A DNA stretch of 64,000 nt, from the NCBI GenBank assembly GCA_964582985.1, contig CAZOUM010000004.1, positions 1 to 64,000 of the forward strand, written 5' to 3'. Positions 8,162-16,972 of this stretch are shown one piece after another (position 1 is the first letter of the stretch; every line of letters starts with the position of its first letter). Source of the DNA: CAZQYB01 sp964582985. Its GTDB lineage: Bacteria > Planctomycetota > Phycisphaerae > Sedimentisphaerales > Anaerobacaceae. The translations under genes were made by a program, and so were the position numbers. The notes under the pieces are model-generated. The model was given only the letters and a program-made list of their open reading frames with translations, searched no databases and was not told the origin of the DNA.

Positions 8162-10315
8162 TCAATTCTCCTTTTCTGTTGGCATTGGTTTTTTGAGCCA
8201 GGCCAGGTTGAATCGGTAATGCAGGCCGCTGGAAATCAGATGAATGATGTTGTCGGGCGACTGCGTGATAGCCAGGTAGCCGAGCGGCTCGGCGTGCGTG
8301 TCATCCATAATGAAGTCCTGTGTCCAGGCTTGTCCATTCAGTTTTCGCGGTGGTCCGCCAGCCGTGAGCAACTTCTTCAGGGGCCAGGTTTTGCCCTCAT
8401 CGAAAGTGACGGCTGCGAACATACCGTAGATTCGGCGTTCTTTTCCGGCGGCGTCTTTAACAGGAATACCAATCTGCGAGAGCGTTCTGGGTCTGGGCTT
8501 GTCTAATATTACGCTTTCGTAGTCAGCGGTATCTGTGAAACTGACATGGAGAATCGGGCCTTCACGAAGTCGCAGCAGAACGGTGCGCTGCCCGCCGCTA
8601 ACGGGTGGGAACTCAGCGGCCGAGTACGTCCAGGTCTTTCCCGTGTCCTTTGATAAGCTCATTGGCATTCGGTCGTCAATTGGTTTGCCTCTACCAAAGG
8701 CCATGATACTGCCGTCGGTGAGTTGAACCGCAGCCGCGTGTGTACCGCGTATATTGCCTCCTGTTACGTTATTGGTGACCATCTGCCATGTTTGGCCGGC
8801 ATCACGGCTCATATACAGGCCGGTGCCGCCCGGTGCGTCGGCAGGGAAAATGAGGAACCCTTCCTGGGTTTTAGATATACCCATATGGGGTATGTAGCGT
8901 CCATGGTCAGGGTCGGCTATTTTGGGATAGGACCAGGTTGCTCCGTTGTCGGTGCTGACTCGCTGGACGAGAGCCAGTTTTGACCACCAGCCGTCGGTCC
9001 CTAACCCGTTCAGGTGAAAAATTCTGCCGGTGCCGTCGTTGTAAAGGGCGGTGCCGTGCATATTGCGGTCGCGGGCGTTGAGAAAAGCGGAGGCCTCATC
9101 CCATTCGCCGGTGGCTCTGCGGAAACGACTGGCGACAATTCCCAGCTCGCGGCCGCGCTCACGTGCACAGCTAAACCACGCTGCCAGAAGGTCGCCGTTG
9201 TCGCACCAGGTGATGCTGGGGACATGATTGTGGAAAAAGAACGGAACAGATTCAGGGTTTTTGGGTTTGCGGACGAAGGGAATAGAACCTTCGAAATACG
9301 GTTTGGTCATGTCGGGGCCTTTTCGCCAGTCATAAGGTTTCTGCCTGATGTTGCGAGCATTCAGCGGAGGTTCTTCCGTGGGCAGTGGTTCAGTAGTCGG
9401 CAATTGGGCTTGTACCACGCGAAAACCGATCAGCCAGTGTTTGTCTTTGGCCAAAGTGCTCATGCGGTTAGCAGAGCGCAGTGACTTAAGATATACATTG
9501 TGGCTGCCTCCTCGAACGACTTTCCAGAGGCCTGATTTGCGTCCGACAGGGTCCTTTTGGACGCCGGCTTCATAAGGTCCGTACCAGCCATAGCACCACT
9601 CCTCGACATTGCCGTGCATATCATATAATCCCCAAGCATTCGGAGGCGTGAGGCCGACGCGTGTGGGTACCTTCTCAGGGCGGCTTTTGTGTTTTTGCGC
9701 TTTTTGATAGACTTCCGGCAGGTCATTGCCGGTATTGAATCGTGTCGTAGTTCCGGCCCGGCAGGCATATTCCCACTCGGCTTCGGTGGGCAGCCTATGG
9801 GGACGTTGCTCTTTCTTCGAGAGCCACTTGCAGAAATTCATGGCATCATGCCAGCTAACGAAGACGACGGCTTCGTCGTCCTCGCTTGAGAGCCCTTGTC
9901 TTGCTCGCAAGCTGCGGTGGTCCAGGTCAAACTGTTCGTACTGGGCGTTGGTGACTTCTGTGACCGACATATAGAAAGGTTTGGTGATGAGGACCTTATG
10001 CAGGGGCTGTTCATCCAGTTCACCTCCCATAAAGTGTCTGTCGCCATAGGTCAGCGTGATGCTTTTACCATCCGCTTGTCTTTCCTGGCCCATCATAAAA
10101 CTGCCAGGTCCTATTCGAACCATCTTCATCCCGACTGTGCTTACGTATTCTTTGTCGACAGGTATTTCGCTTTCAACACACTGGGATGATGTGTGGCAAC
10201 CGGCCAATATACTCAAGTAGGTAAGACTTAAGATTTGCCAGGAACACGACATTGCTTTTTTGATGTTTGTCGCAGACTCCATCTTACCGGGAGATGCCTT
10301 TTGTTCTGTTCTCAT
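8162..10315 (-). CDS. Secreted SUMF1-domain / sialidase-like fusion lipoprotein (copy 1)
   Basis: The 717-residue product has a signal with a lipobox ending at C40 (SILAGC), a SUMF1/FGE-fold domain (about 58-305; GLYDMHGNVEEWCYGW, RGGSHNVYLKSLRSANR), and a six-bladed sialidase-like region (about 345-700) with Asp-box repeats STDNGATW, SRDAGQTW, SKDTGKTW and FDEGKTW. The paired cysteines of known formylglycine-generating enzymes are absent after RGGS, so a binding or lectin-like role for this domain is more likely. It lacks the extra C-terminal domain of the copies at 10334 and 54361. Start codons at 10315, 10282 and 10252 are all possible; the last would give a more typical lipoprotein signal. 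It sits 18 bases after copy 2. Confidence 0.83.
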   Translation of the reverse strand: MRTEQKASPGKMESATNIKKAMSCSWQILSLTYLSILAGCHTSSQCVESEIPVDKEYVSTVGMKMVRIGPGSFMMGQERQADGKSITLTYGDRHFMGGELDEQPLHKVLITKPFYMSVTEVTNAQYEQFDLDHRSLRARQGLSSEDDEAVVFVSWHDAMNFCKWLSKKEQRPHRLPTEAEWEYACRAGTTTRFNTGNDLPEVYQKAQKHKSRPEKVPTRVGLTPPNAWGLYDMHGNVEEWCYGWYGPYEAGVQKDPVGRKSGLWKVVRGGSHNVYLKSLRSANRMSTLAKDKHWLIGFRVVQAQLPTTEPLPTEEPPLNARNIRQKPYDWRKGPDMTKPYFEGSIPFVRKPKNPESVPFFFHNHVPSITWCDNGDLLAAWFSCARERGRELGIVASRFRRATGEWDEASAFLNARDRNMHGTALYNDGTGRIFHLNGLGTDGWWSKLALVQRVSTDNGATWSYPKIADPDHGRYIPHMGISKTQEGFLIFPADAPGGTGLYMSRDAGQTWQMVTNNVTGGNIRGTHAAAVQLTDGSIMAFGRGKPIDDRMPMSLSKDTGKTWTYSAAEFPPVSGGQRTVLLRLREGPILHVSFTDTADYESVILDKPRPRTLSQIGIPVKDAAGKERRIYGMFAAVTFDEGKTWPLKKLLTAGGPPRKLNGQAWTQDFIMDDTHAEPLGYLAITQSPDNIIHLISSGLHYRFNLAWLKKPMPTEKEN

Positions 10316-10333
10316 TTCTTTTCTTATTAATAA

Positions 10334-12937
10334 TCACGGATTAATCGGCTCGACCTCAAAATTATCGAGGTCCATACTGCCGCTGCTAAACAACAGGAAG
10401 ATTGCGGCCGACTCTGGCAAAGGCTCGCCGAAGTATACGCCGACCTTGCTTTCGGGAATCTCCACGACCGGGTCTGCACCATCAAAGCCATAAAAGACCC
10501 GGACTTGTCTGCTCTTCTCGTTGTATAACAGCTTTAGCTTAAGTGACTTCGGCGGAACCTGATAGCGGATGCGCGGAACAGAAATCGATGGCGGGGGAGG
10601 CTCGGCCTGCTTGTCTTTTAGTTCGAGAGCAATTTCATGCTTTTTTACGTGCAACAGCAAGGTCCTGACGCGGTCATCTTTGAGCCAGATGGTGAAGCTG
10701 GGTGTGCTTTCGCGAACAGTGGGATGAAAGACGAGATTCTTAATGTCAATGGTGGCCCGGAAAGAACCCTTGCCAACGATTCGATTGATTCCTCCGAGAG
10801 GGCCGAGAGCATTGATGGTATACTGACCTTTGCCGTTGAAGCCGCCCTTGTAGGCATGATAGTCAGCCCAGTTGTCATGGTCGAACTTGTCGGGGCCTGT
10901 GAAGGTTTCGACAATGTCCTTGACCTTTAGCGGCGGATGGGAAATGGCCGGTTGAGGGGTTTGGAGCCATTTGAGATTAAAGGTGTAATGCTCGCGGCTG
11001 GTGAGAAGATGAATGAGCCTGTCGGCGCTTTGACAGGTGGTCATATAGCCGCGATACTCAGCATTGCGCTCGCTCATTGTGAACAGTCCGCCAGCAGTGC
11101 TTTCTACCGGTCGAGGTGGTCCGTCATCGGTGACCAGGCGTCTGTGTGGCCACGTTCTGCCGTTATCCGTTGACAAGGCCGCATAAAGGCCGCGAACCTT
11201 ACGGGTTACACCTGCAGCATCGGTGATGTTAATGCCTTTGTCGGCAAAGGAGGCAAAGAAGAGCGGCCCCTCTTTCAGACGCAGCAAAACCAGGCGCTGC
11301 TGGCCGCCGATAGGAGGAAACTCGCTTGCTGAGTGATACCAGTTCCTGCCAAGGTTGGTGGATGTGCTCTTTGGCATTTTCCCGCCAATATCGTGCCCCC
11401 GGCCGAAAGCTATCAACCGGCCATCACCAAGCTGGGCGACACCTCCGTGAATACCGGCGATAGTGCCGCCGGGATTGTGCCAGGTCAGGCCCTCGTCCCT
11501 GCTCAGCCAAAGGGCCGAGCCTCGCATGTCAACGGTCATAGCGATGGCACCGTCCCGCATCCGAAAGATGCTGCCGCTGGGTGAATGTCCTCTGGTATAT
11601 TCGGGCAGTATTATTCGCGGGGCCGACCAAGTTGCACCACTGTCTGTGGACGTCCGCATAAAAAGGATTGTGCGGCTGGCCGCAGCAAAAGACATGGCAC
11701 CGAAGTGGTAGATAGTCTTGTCGCCGTCGAACCACAGTCCGGGTCCGGTCTCATTTCGGTCGGGCGTGTCCCAGAACAGCGATGCCGGCTCCCACTCCTC
11801 GGCGTCCCAGCGAAGCCGGCTGCCAGCTACCACCAGCTCCCGGCCGCCTTCGGTAACCGTGCTGAACCAGCCAGCCAACAGATCACCGTTGGGGCAGGCG
11901 ACGACGTCGGGACCATGGTTGTGCGAAGCGAATACCGGCCCATACAGATGAGGCGGAATTTTAACAAACTTACGAGGCCCCCTAAAGTAAGGCTTATCAC
12001 GGTCTGGTCCCCTAATTATCTGGCCCCGCCTTCGCGACACAACGTTGCGTTGATGTGGCTTTGGCACGACCTTCAGCGGTTCGGTCCTGGGCATCTCGCT
12101 CAGGACAGCCCGAAAACCTGTCATCCAACTTCTCGCAGCTGGCAGCGCGCCCATACGATTAGCGGAGCGTAAATAGTATACGCGCGAGCCGTGGCTGCCG
12201 CCTCGAGTGACTCGGAAGTTGCCGGTTTGGTAGCCTACCGGGTCCGTTTGATGGCCCGGCACGTAAGGGCCATACCAATCGTAGCACCACTCCTCGACGT
12301 TGCCGTGCATATCATAGAGGCCCCACGCGTTGGGAGGCGTCTTACCCACGTGAAGAGCAGTTGGTGTCGGGCCGCCCGTTCTGCGGGCGTTCTTGTGGAA
12401 TACCTTGGGCAGCGTGTCACCGGGATAATAATTGCTGGTTGTATCGGCCCGACAAGCATATTCCCACTCGGCCTCGGTCGGAAGGCGATAGGGCCGGTCC
12501 TCCTTGTCCGAGAGCCACCGGCAAAAGGCCTGAGCATCGTACCAGCTTACGTTTATTACGGCTTCGTTGTCGTCGTCAGAAAGCCCCTCTTTTCCGCGCA
12601 GGCTTTTATGATATGTATCAAATAATTCATATTGAAGGTTTGTCACCTCACAGACACCCATATAGAAAGGTCGGGTAATGGTGACGGTGTGTACGGGCTT
12701 TTCGTCAAAGTCGCCTTCTCTCAGAAAATCGAGACCCTCGATAATAACTTCCGGGGGCAACGGCGTATCGAGCCGGCCCATCTGAAAAGTGCCCGGCCCT
12801 ATTCGCACGAACTTCATACCGATAGAATTGGTGAATGTCTCAGGCATTTGTACAAAAGGCAATTTCTCTTTTGCCTTCGTGGTACCTGGTCCCAGCACAA
12901 AAGAGAGCACCAAGACCGCCAACAATATCTTTTTCAT
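10334..12937 (-). CDS. Secreted SUMF1-domain / sialidase-like fusion with C-terminal domain (copy 2)
   Basis: The 867-residue product has a Sec signal peptide (about 1-22), a SUMF1-fold domain (about 35-285; GLYDMHGNVEEWCYDWYG), a sialidase-like beta propeller (about 330-680; STDSGATW, SRDEGLTW, STDNGRTW) and a C-terminal beta-rich domain (about 700-867) of the kind that often binds or surrounds carbohydrate. RGGSHGSRVYYLRSANR carries no FGE cysteines. It is a paralogue of the proteins at 8162 and 54361. It follows the small gene at 12949 by 11 bases and precedes copy 1 by 18 bases, so all are likely in one transcript. Exported carbohydrate processing is the likely theme. True sialidase activity is not established. 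Confidence 0.83.
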   Translation of the reverse strand: MKKILLAVLVLSFVLGPGTTKAKEKLPFVQMPETFTNSIGMKFVRIGPGTFQMGRLDTPLPPEVIIEGLDFLREGDFDEKPVHTVTITRPFYMGVCEVTNLQYELFDTYHKSLRGKEGLSDDDNEAVINVSWYDAQAFCRWLSDKEDRPYRLPTEAEWEYACRADTTSNYYPGDTLPKVFHKNARRTGGPTPTALHVGKTPPNAWGLYDMHGNVEEWCYDWYGPYVPGHQTDPVGYQTGNFRVTRGGSHGSRVYYLRSANRMGALPAARSWMTGFRAVLSEMPRTEPLKVVPKPHQRNVVSRRRGQIIRGPDRDKPYFRGPRKFVKIPPHLYGPVFASHNHGPDVVACPNGDLLAGWFSTVTEGGRELVVAGSRLRWDAEEWEPASLFWDTPDRNETGPGLWFDGDKTIYHFGAMSFAAASRTILFMRTSTDSGATWSAPRIILPEYTRGHSPSGSIFRMRDGAIAMTVDMRGSALWLSRDEGLTWHNPGGTIAGIHGGVAQLGDGRLIAFGRGHDIGGKMPKSTSTNLGRNWYHSASEFPPIGGQQRLVLLRLKEGPLFFASFADKGINITDAAGVTRKVRGLYAALSTDNGRTWPHRRLVTDDGPPRPVESTAGGLFTMSERNAEYRGYMTTCQSADRLIHLLTSREHYTFNLKWLQTPQPAISHPPLKVKDIVETFTGPDKFDHDNWADYHAYKGGFNGKGQYTINALGPLGGINRIVGKGSFRATIDIKNLVFHPTVRESTPSFTIWLKDDRVRTLLLHVKKHEIALELKDKQAEPPPPSISVPRIRYQVPPKSLKLKLLYNEKSRQVRVFYGFDGADPVVEIPESKVGVYFGEPLPESAAIFLLFSSGSMDLDNFEVEPINP

Positions 12938-12948
12938 TCTTAATGCCT

Positions 12949-13215
12949 TTAAGTAATTTGATTGCTGTAATTTTCGATGAACTCACGGACTTCCGGCCTG
13001 ATGTATATTTTCTCGATATCTACGACTTTTGAGACTGCTTCGGCACAAAGTGCGGCCATTTCGGCTGAGGAAGCCTGCGTATCCACAAAGAAAATCCGCT
13101 CGTTTTTCAGGGTGCAAAGTCCCCCGCCGCTGCCACCGAGCGGCTCTCTGCGGATGGTGACGCCGTTTGCTTCCAGCAATTCCAAAAGCTTTTCCAAAAT
13201 CCTCTGCTTGTTCAT
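12949..13215 (-). CDS. Small hypothetical protein (88 residues)
   Basis: The product is soluble and acidic-basic mixed, with no signal peptide. It starts with a predicted helix (NKQRILEKLLELLEANG), followed by a beta-like part containing PLGGSGGGLCTLKNERIFF and another helix. I do not recognise it. An in-frame upstream start would add 45 Arg/Cys-rich residues that look non-coding, so I chose the ATG at 13213-13215. It lies 11 bases before the SUMF1-sialidase gene on the same strand and is divergent from the histidine kinase gene. The glycine-rich turn could hold a ligand, but this is speculation. Confidence 0.55.
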   Translation of the reverse strand: MNKQRILEKLLELLEANGVTIRREPLGGSGGGLCTLKNERIFFVDTQASSAEMAALCAEAVSKVVDIEKIYIRPEVREFIENYSNQIT

Positions 13216-13343
13216 TTCCCGCACGCAGTATTGTGTATCGCAGTTCAAGAAAAACCGTCTCAGGTGTCGATATAAATACTTGTGAGCCGATAACTTCCGG
13301 CAGACAATAACCAACGGCCAAATTCTATAACAGGACGGGACAA

Positions 13344-14129
13344 TTGACAAGCATTATAGAAAAACGGGTTTCTCTGCACAGACGGCTGGCATCTGAGCAG
13401 CAGCAGATTAGTGCCTTAAAAGCGCAAGCGAGTCACCTTCAGGCCCTTGCCAACATCGGGACAGCCACTTGTATGATAGCCCACGAAGTCAACAATCTAT
13501 TGCTGCCTTTGGGCAATTACGCGGCTCTTGCTCTGAGTAATCCCGACGACAAGCTTCTGATTGAGAAGGCACTTCAAAAGACGGTGCGAATTTCTGAGCG
13601 TGCATCGAAAATTATGGAAAGTATGCTCGCTGTGGCCAACAGCGAAGTGCAAGAGAGGAGAGAGACGCCACTTATCATATTGGTCGAAGAAGTCTTTAAC
13701 TGTCTGTGTCGCGATTTTGCCAAGGACAAGATAACTGTAAATCTCAAAATTCCCGACCATTTAACGGTTTGGGCTATTCCCGTTCAGATTCAGCAGGTTC
13801 TAATGAATCTTATTCTTAATGCTCGTGATGCAATGTTACCTGCCGGAGGTATTTTAACTATCGAAGCCCGGGAGATTGCTGACGCAGTCAAGATAGGAGT
13901 CAGTGACACCGGCTATGGGATTGAACGAGATAAGTTAGAAAAGATTTTCGAGCCGTTCTTCACCACAAAAAGAGACAAGAAATCGTCATCTCAAAACTCA
14001 AGCTCCGGACTTGGCCTGGCGTTCTGTAAACAAATAGTCGACGCTCACGGAGGCTGCATCAGTGTAGAATCCAAACCGAACGAGGGGAGTACATTCAAAA
14101 TAAGCCTGCCGAAGCGGCGGTCAAGGTAA
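13344..14129 (+). CDS. Soluble sensor-type histidine kinase
   Basis: The 261-residue product contains only the kinase core: an N-terminal coiled coil (about 8-35), a dimerisation/phospho-acceptor helix with H47 (MIAHEVNN), and an HATPase domain with N box LILNARDA, G1 VSDTGYGI, F box FEPFFTTK and G2 SSSGLGLAF. There is no membrane segment or PAS domain, so the input must come from a partner protein. The start is a TTG preceded by GGACGGGA. The CNNM-type gene begins 9 bases after its stop. The histidine kinase has no adjacent response regulator. Confidence 0.87.
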   Translation: MTSIIEKRVSLHRRLASEQQQISALKAQASHLQALANIGTATCMIAHEVNNLLLPLGNYAALALSNPDDKLLIEKALQKTVRISERASKIMESMLAVANSEVQERRETPLIILVEEVFNCLCRDFAKDKITVNLKIPDHLTVWAIPVQIQQVLMNLILNARDAMLPAGGILTIEAREIADAVKIGVSDTGYGIERDKLEKIFEPFFTTKRDKKSSSQNSSSGLGLAFCKQIVDAHGGCISVESKPNEGSTFKISLPKRRSR

Positions 14130-14138
14130 TACGAAAAA

Positions 14139-15395
14139 GTGGCTCAAAATATTGGCCATATCGTTTTAATGTTACTGCTGCTTACGTGTTCCGCTTTTTT
14201 CTCAGGAGCCGAGACCGCCTTCTTTAATCTGTCGCGCAGACAAATCAGTCTGCTTAAAAAATCCAAACACAAAGTGCAGAACCTGGCTGTACGGCTTTTG
14301 AGCAGACCGAGGCAACTGCTCAGCTGCCTGCTGTTTGGGAATACGATAGTTAATGTTCTCTTTTTCGCTGCGGCCAGTGTGCTTACGGTCAGGATGCGGC
14401 AGCAAATCGGCGTGACAGCAGCAGCGGTCAATGCCTGCTTTAGTTTTTGTTTGCTGGTACTGTTCGGCGAGGTAGTGCCAAAATCGCTGGCCTACGCAAA
14501 TTCAAGACCTGTGTGTGTTACCGCTGCGCTGCCGGTCTATTTGTGTCTGCGGGTTTTTTCACCTGTTGTATCGGTTTTGCGGTTCTTAATAGTAGAGCCG
14601 GCCATTCGCTTGTTTCTTGGACCAACGAAGCCTCCCAAACCTGTAACCGCAGGCGAATTCAAATTGCTGATTGAACAAGTGCGAAAACGGGGCCTAATCA
14701 CCGCTAACGAAAATAAGCTGCTGACGGAAATTATCGAGCTTGGGTTTTTGAAAGTTCGGGATTGTTTACGGCCGCGAGTGGATATGATTGCCTGTGCCGT
14801 GACGGACCCGCCTCAAACAGCCCGAGACTTGATGCTCAAAAACCACCTCACGAAGCTGCCTGTATATGTCAGGAGGATAGATAATATAATCGGTCTTGTG
14901 CACCTGCGTCAGTTGCTGCTTCGGACAGATACGTCACTGGACAAACTTGTTCAGCAGGTCAATTTCGTTCCCGAGCAAAAGACGGTTGAATCTTTGCTGG
15001 AATTTTTCCGGAGGACTCATACCGACACGGCAATAGTGGTGGATGAGTACGGAGGGATAGCAGGTTCCGTTCGCCTGGAGGATATCGCGGAAGAATTGCT
15101 TGGTCCGATCGAGCCTATAAGTGGTATTGAACCTATCGAGCAAATAGGGCCTTTGGAGTATCGGCTGGCGGGCGACCTGGCAATACACGACTGGGCTGAG
15201 GCGTTTGGCATCGAGCAGGCGGAGACCCGACTTTCCACGGTCGGCGGCATGGTAACCGCCCTTCTGGGCAAGATACCCAAAAGTGGCGACGTGGCATATT
15301 TGAAAAACTTAAAGTTCACCGTCGAACAGGTGCGAAGGCACCGCATCAAGAGCTTAATATTAACCCTTGAACCGATTCCTGCTAATGGTCAATAA
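14139..15395 (+). CDS. CNNM/CorC-HlyC family membrane protein with CBS pair (first of two)
   Basis: The 418-residue product has an N-terminal CNNM domain with three to four membrane segments (FFSGAETAFFNLSRRQ is the family hallmark), a tandem CBS pair (about 205-320; VDMIACAV, TAIVVDEYGGIAGSV) and a C-terminal CorC_HlyC domain (about 335-415). Family members are linked to magnesium or cobalt efflux; the older 'hemolysin' label is not reliable. The start is a GTG. The gene overlaps its paralogue by 11 bases. The two proteins probably work as a pair, as is common when such genes are adjacent. Confidence 0.88.
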   Translation: MAQNIGHIVLMLLLLTCSAFFSGAETAFFNLSRRQISLLKKSKHKVQNLAVRLLSRPRQLLSCLLFGNTIVNVLFFAAASVLTVRMRQQIGVTAAAVNACFSFCLLVLFGEVVPKSLAYANSRPVCVTAALPVYLCLRVFSPVVSVLRFLIVEPAIRLFLGPTKPPKPVTAGEFKLLIEQVRKRGLITANENKLLTEIIELGFLKVRDCLRPRVDMIACAVTDPPQTARDLMLKNHLTKLPVYVRRIDNIIGLVHLRQLLLRTDTSLDKLVQQVNFVPEQKTVESLLEFFRRTHTDTAIVVDEYGGIAGSVRLEDIAEELLGPIEPISGIEPIEQIGPLEYRLAGDLAIHDWAEAFGIEQAETRLSTVGGMVTALLGKIPKSGDVAYLKNLKFTVEQVRRHRIKSLILTLEPIPANGQ

Positions 15396-16395
15396 CATAG
15401 TTCTAATACTGGCAGTTGTGCTTTTCGTTGTTCTTGGCGGCTTGTTCTCCGGGGCCGAAACGGGACTGTATCAGCTTAGCCGGCTTCGCTTGCGACTCGG
15501 TATTGAAAAGAAGCGATTATCATTTGTCGTCCTCGGCAAGGTTATGCGTGACAGTCCCGGCCTTCTTCTTTCAATGTTAATAGGTACGAACCTTGCTAAT
15601 TATCTTGCTACGAGTATTGTAACACTTATATTATTAAGCAAAATGGAAGTCGAACACACCGCTGAATTATTTGCAACCCTTCTAACGGCCCCGACACTGT
15701 TCGTCTTTTCCGAGCTGGTTCCCAAAAATATCTTCTTTTATCGCGCTGATTCCCTGATGCCCTATTTTGCACCCGTGTTATTCGTATTCCATAAGATTTT
15801 AACCTGGTCGGGAATAGTGCCGTTGCTTAAGTTCATATCGCGGGTCTTTGCCCGGTTAGGAGGTGCGCCTGTGTCTGCTAAAAAGGTGATATCGAATGTG
15901 CGCCCATCTCACATCAAGGCAATTTTCCGCGAAACGCGGGAAGAAGGTTTTCTCAGTGCGGTGCAAGCCGATATCATAGATCGCGTTGCAAGTATTCCCA
16001 ACATAACAATAAAGTCTGTGATGACGCCGATTAACAAGGTTGAGATGGTCGAGCAAAACTCTGATAACTCAGCCTTGTTGAGCAAATTGAAGAAGTCAGC
16101 TTTTACCCGTTTGCCGGTATATGAGGACCGGCCTGCGAATATTGTCGGCTTTATCAACATTTACGAAGTCTTAGGCTCGGGACAGGGGTTCAGGAATTTG
16201 CGTAGTTTTGTAAAGCCGATTCGGCAGCTTGCCTCGGATACTGTTGTATCAGATGCGATGAGTATTATGCGGAAGGAAAATCAAAAAATCGTCCTGGTAA
16301 CACGAGCTGGTCACGCTGGGCGAGAAAAACCTGTTGGCATTGTGACAATGAAGGATTTGGTTGAAGAACTCCTCGGCGAACTGACTGAGTGGTAA
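15385..16395 (+). CDS. CNNM-type membrane protein with CBS pair (second of two)
   Basis: The 336-residue product has the CNNM membrane domain (GGLFSGAETGLYQLSRLRL) followed by a CBS pair (about 200-330; VMTPINKVEMV, VGIVTMKDLVEELLGEL). It ends directly after the CBS region and has no CorC_HlyC domain, unlike its upstream paralogue. The ATG at 15385 overlaps the end of the upstream gene by 11 bases; an in-frame TTG at 15367 would add six residues and is less likely. A role in divalent-cation transport control is inferred from the family. Confidence 0.87.
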   Translation: MVNNIVLILAVVLFVVLGGLFSGAETGLYQLSRLRLRLGIEKKRLSFVVLGKVMRDSPGLLLSMLIGTNLANYLATSIVTLILLSKMEVEHTAELFATLLTAPTLFVFSELVPKNIFFYRADSLMPYFAPVLFVFHKILTWSGIVPLLKFISRVFARLGGAPVSAKKVISNVRPSHIKAIFRETREEGFLSAVQADIIDRVASIPNITIKSVMTPINKVEMVEQNSDNSALLSKLKKSAFTRLPVYEDRPANIVGFINIYEVLGSGQGFRNLRSFVKPIRQLASDTVVSDAMSIMRKENQKIVLVTRAGHAGREKPVGIVTMKDLVEELLGELTEW

Positions 16396-16451
16396 AGCCG
16401 TGGCCCTGGCGCAAGCAGCGACTTAATTTGCGATACCCAACGTTGACGATT

Positions 16452-16946
16452 TCATCGTAACGCGATTCTTTCAATTTTCACCAAGGATTTTTCGTGATCT
16501 GCTACTACGTACTTTTTGCTTTTGCCTTTCTTTACCACCTTATGGCCTTCATTTTCGAGTCTGCGTTTGAGATTTTCAATTCCTCCGGGATACTTCGGAT
16601 TTAGTTCGCCGCCGGTCTTCAGCGTTCTCCAATACGGCGTGATGCGTTTCTTATCGGCACCCGCTTCTTCCTCCGCGGCGTTGGCGGCGATCCAGGCGAA
16701 GATTCCGGTCGTTATTGGACAGCCAATTGTTGCGCCGTGTTTCTTAGCCAAGATTTTTCTAATTTCATTAATGGTTATAAGTTTGCCTTTCGGAACCTTT
16801 TTCATTATTTCATCTACTTCCTTAGGTGCCGGGATAACAAAAGTGCCTGTGCCCCATCTTTTGGACTTTTTGTCGTCAATTTTCTCTACCCTTGGCAGGT
16901 CCTTACTGTCTGCCAACTTTTCTCTCCAGGATTTCTTAGGAGCCAT
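16452..16946 (-). CDS. MGMT-fold (alkyltransferase-like) DNA-binding protein
   Basis: The 164-residue product has a basic N-terminus (SWREKLADSKDLP), then a region resembling the DNA-binding domain of O6-alkylguanine-DNA alkyltransferases: VPKGKLITINEIRKILAKKHG fits the helix-turn-helix part. Where active enzymes have PCHRV this protein reads ITPYWRTLK, so the acceptor cysteine is missing and alkyl transfer is unlikely. Alkyltransferase-like proteins without Cys bind damaged DNA and recruit repair, a plausible but unproven role here. It is convergent with the CNNM pair and 26 bases downstream of the carboxypeptidase gene. Confidence 0.7.
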   Translation of the reverse strand: MAPKKSWREKLADSKDLPRVEKIDDKKSKRWGTGTFVIPAPKEVDEIMKKVPKGKLITINEIRKILAKKHGATIGCPITTGIFAWIAANAAEEEAGADKKRITPYWRTLKTGGELNPKYPGGIENLKRRLENEGHKVVKKGKSKKYVVADHEKSLVKIERIALR

Positions 16947-16972
16947 TTTTGCTGCCCTCGCAATATGCGATA

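Noticed and set aside
8162..12937. SUMF1-containing proteins as formylglycine-generating enzymes for the sulfatase
   Set aside because: The segment after RGGS has no cysteines in any of the three copies, while known aerobic FGE has two there.
16441..16462. Hairpin between the CNNM and MGMT-fold genes as a terminator
   Set aside because: CGTTGACGAT/ATCGTAACG can fold with a bulge but has no T tract on either side, so it is not listed as a feature.
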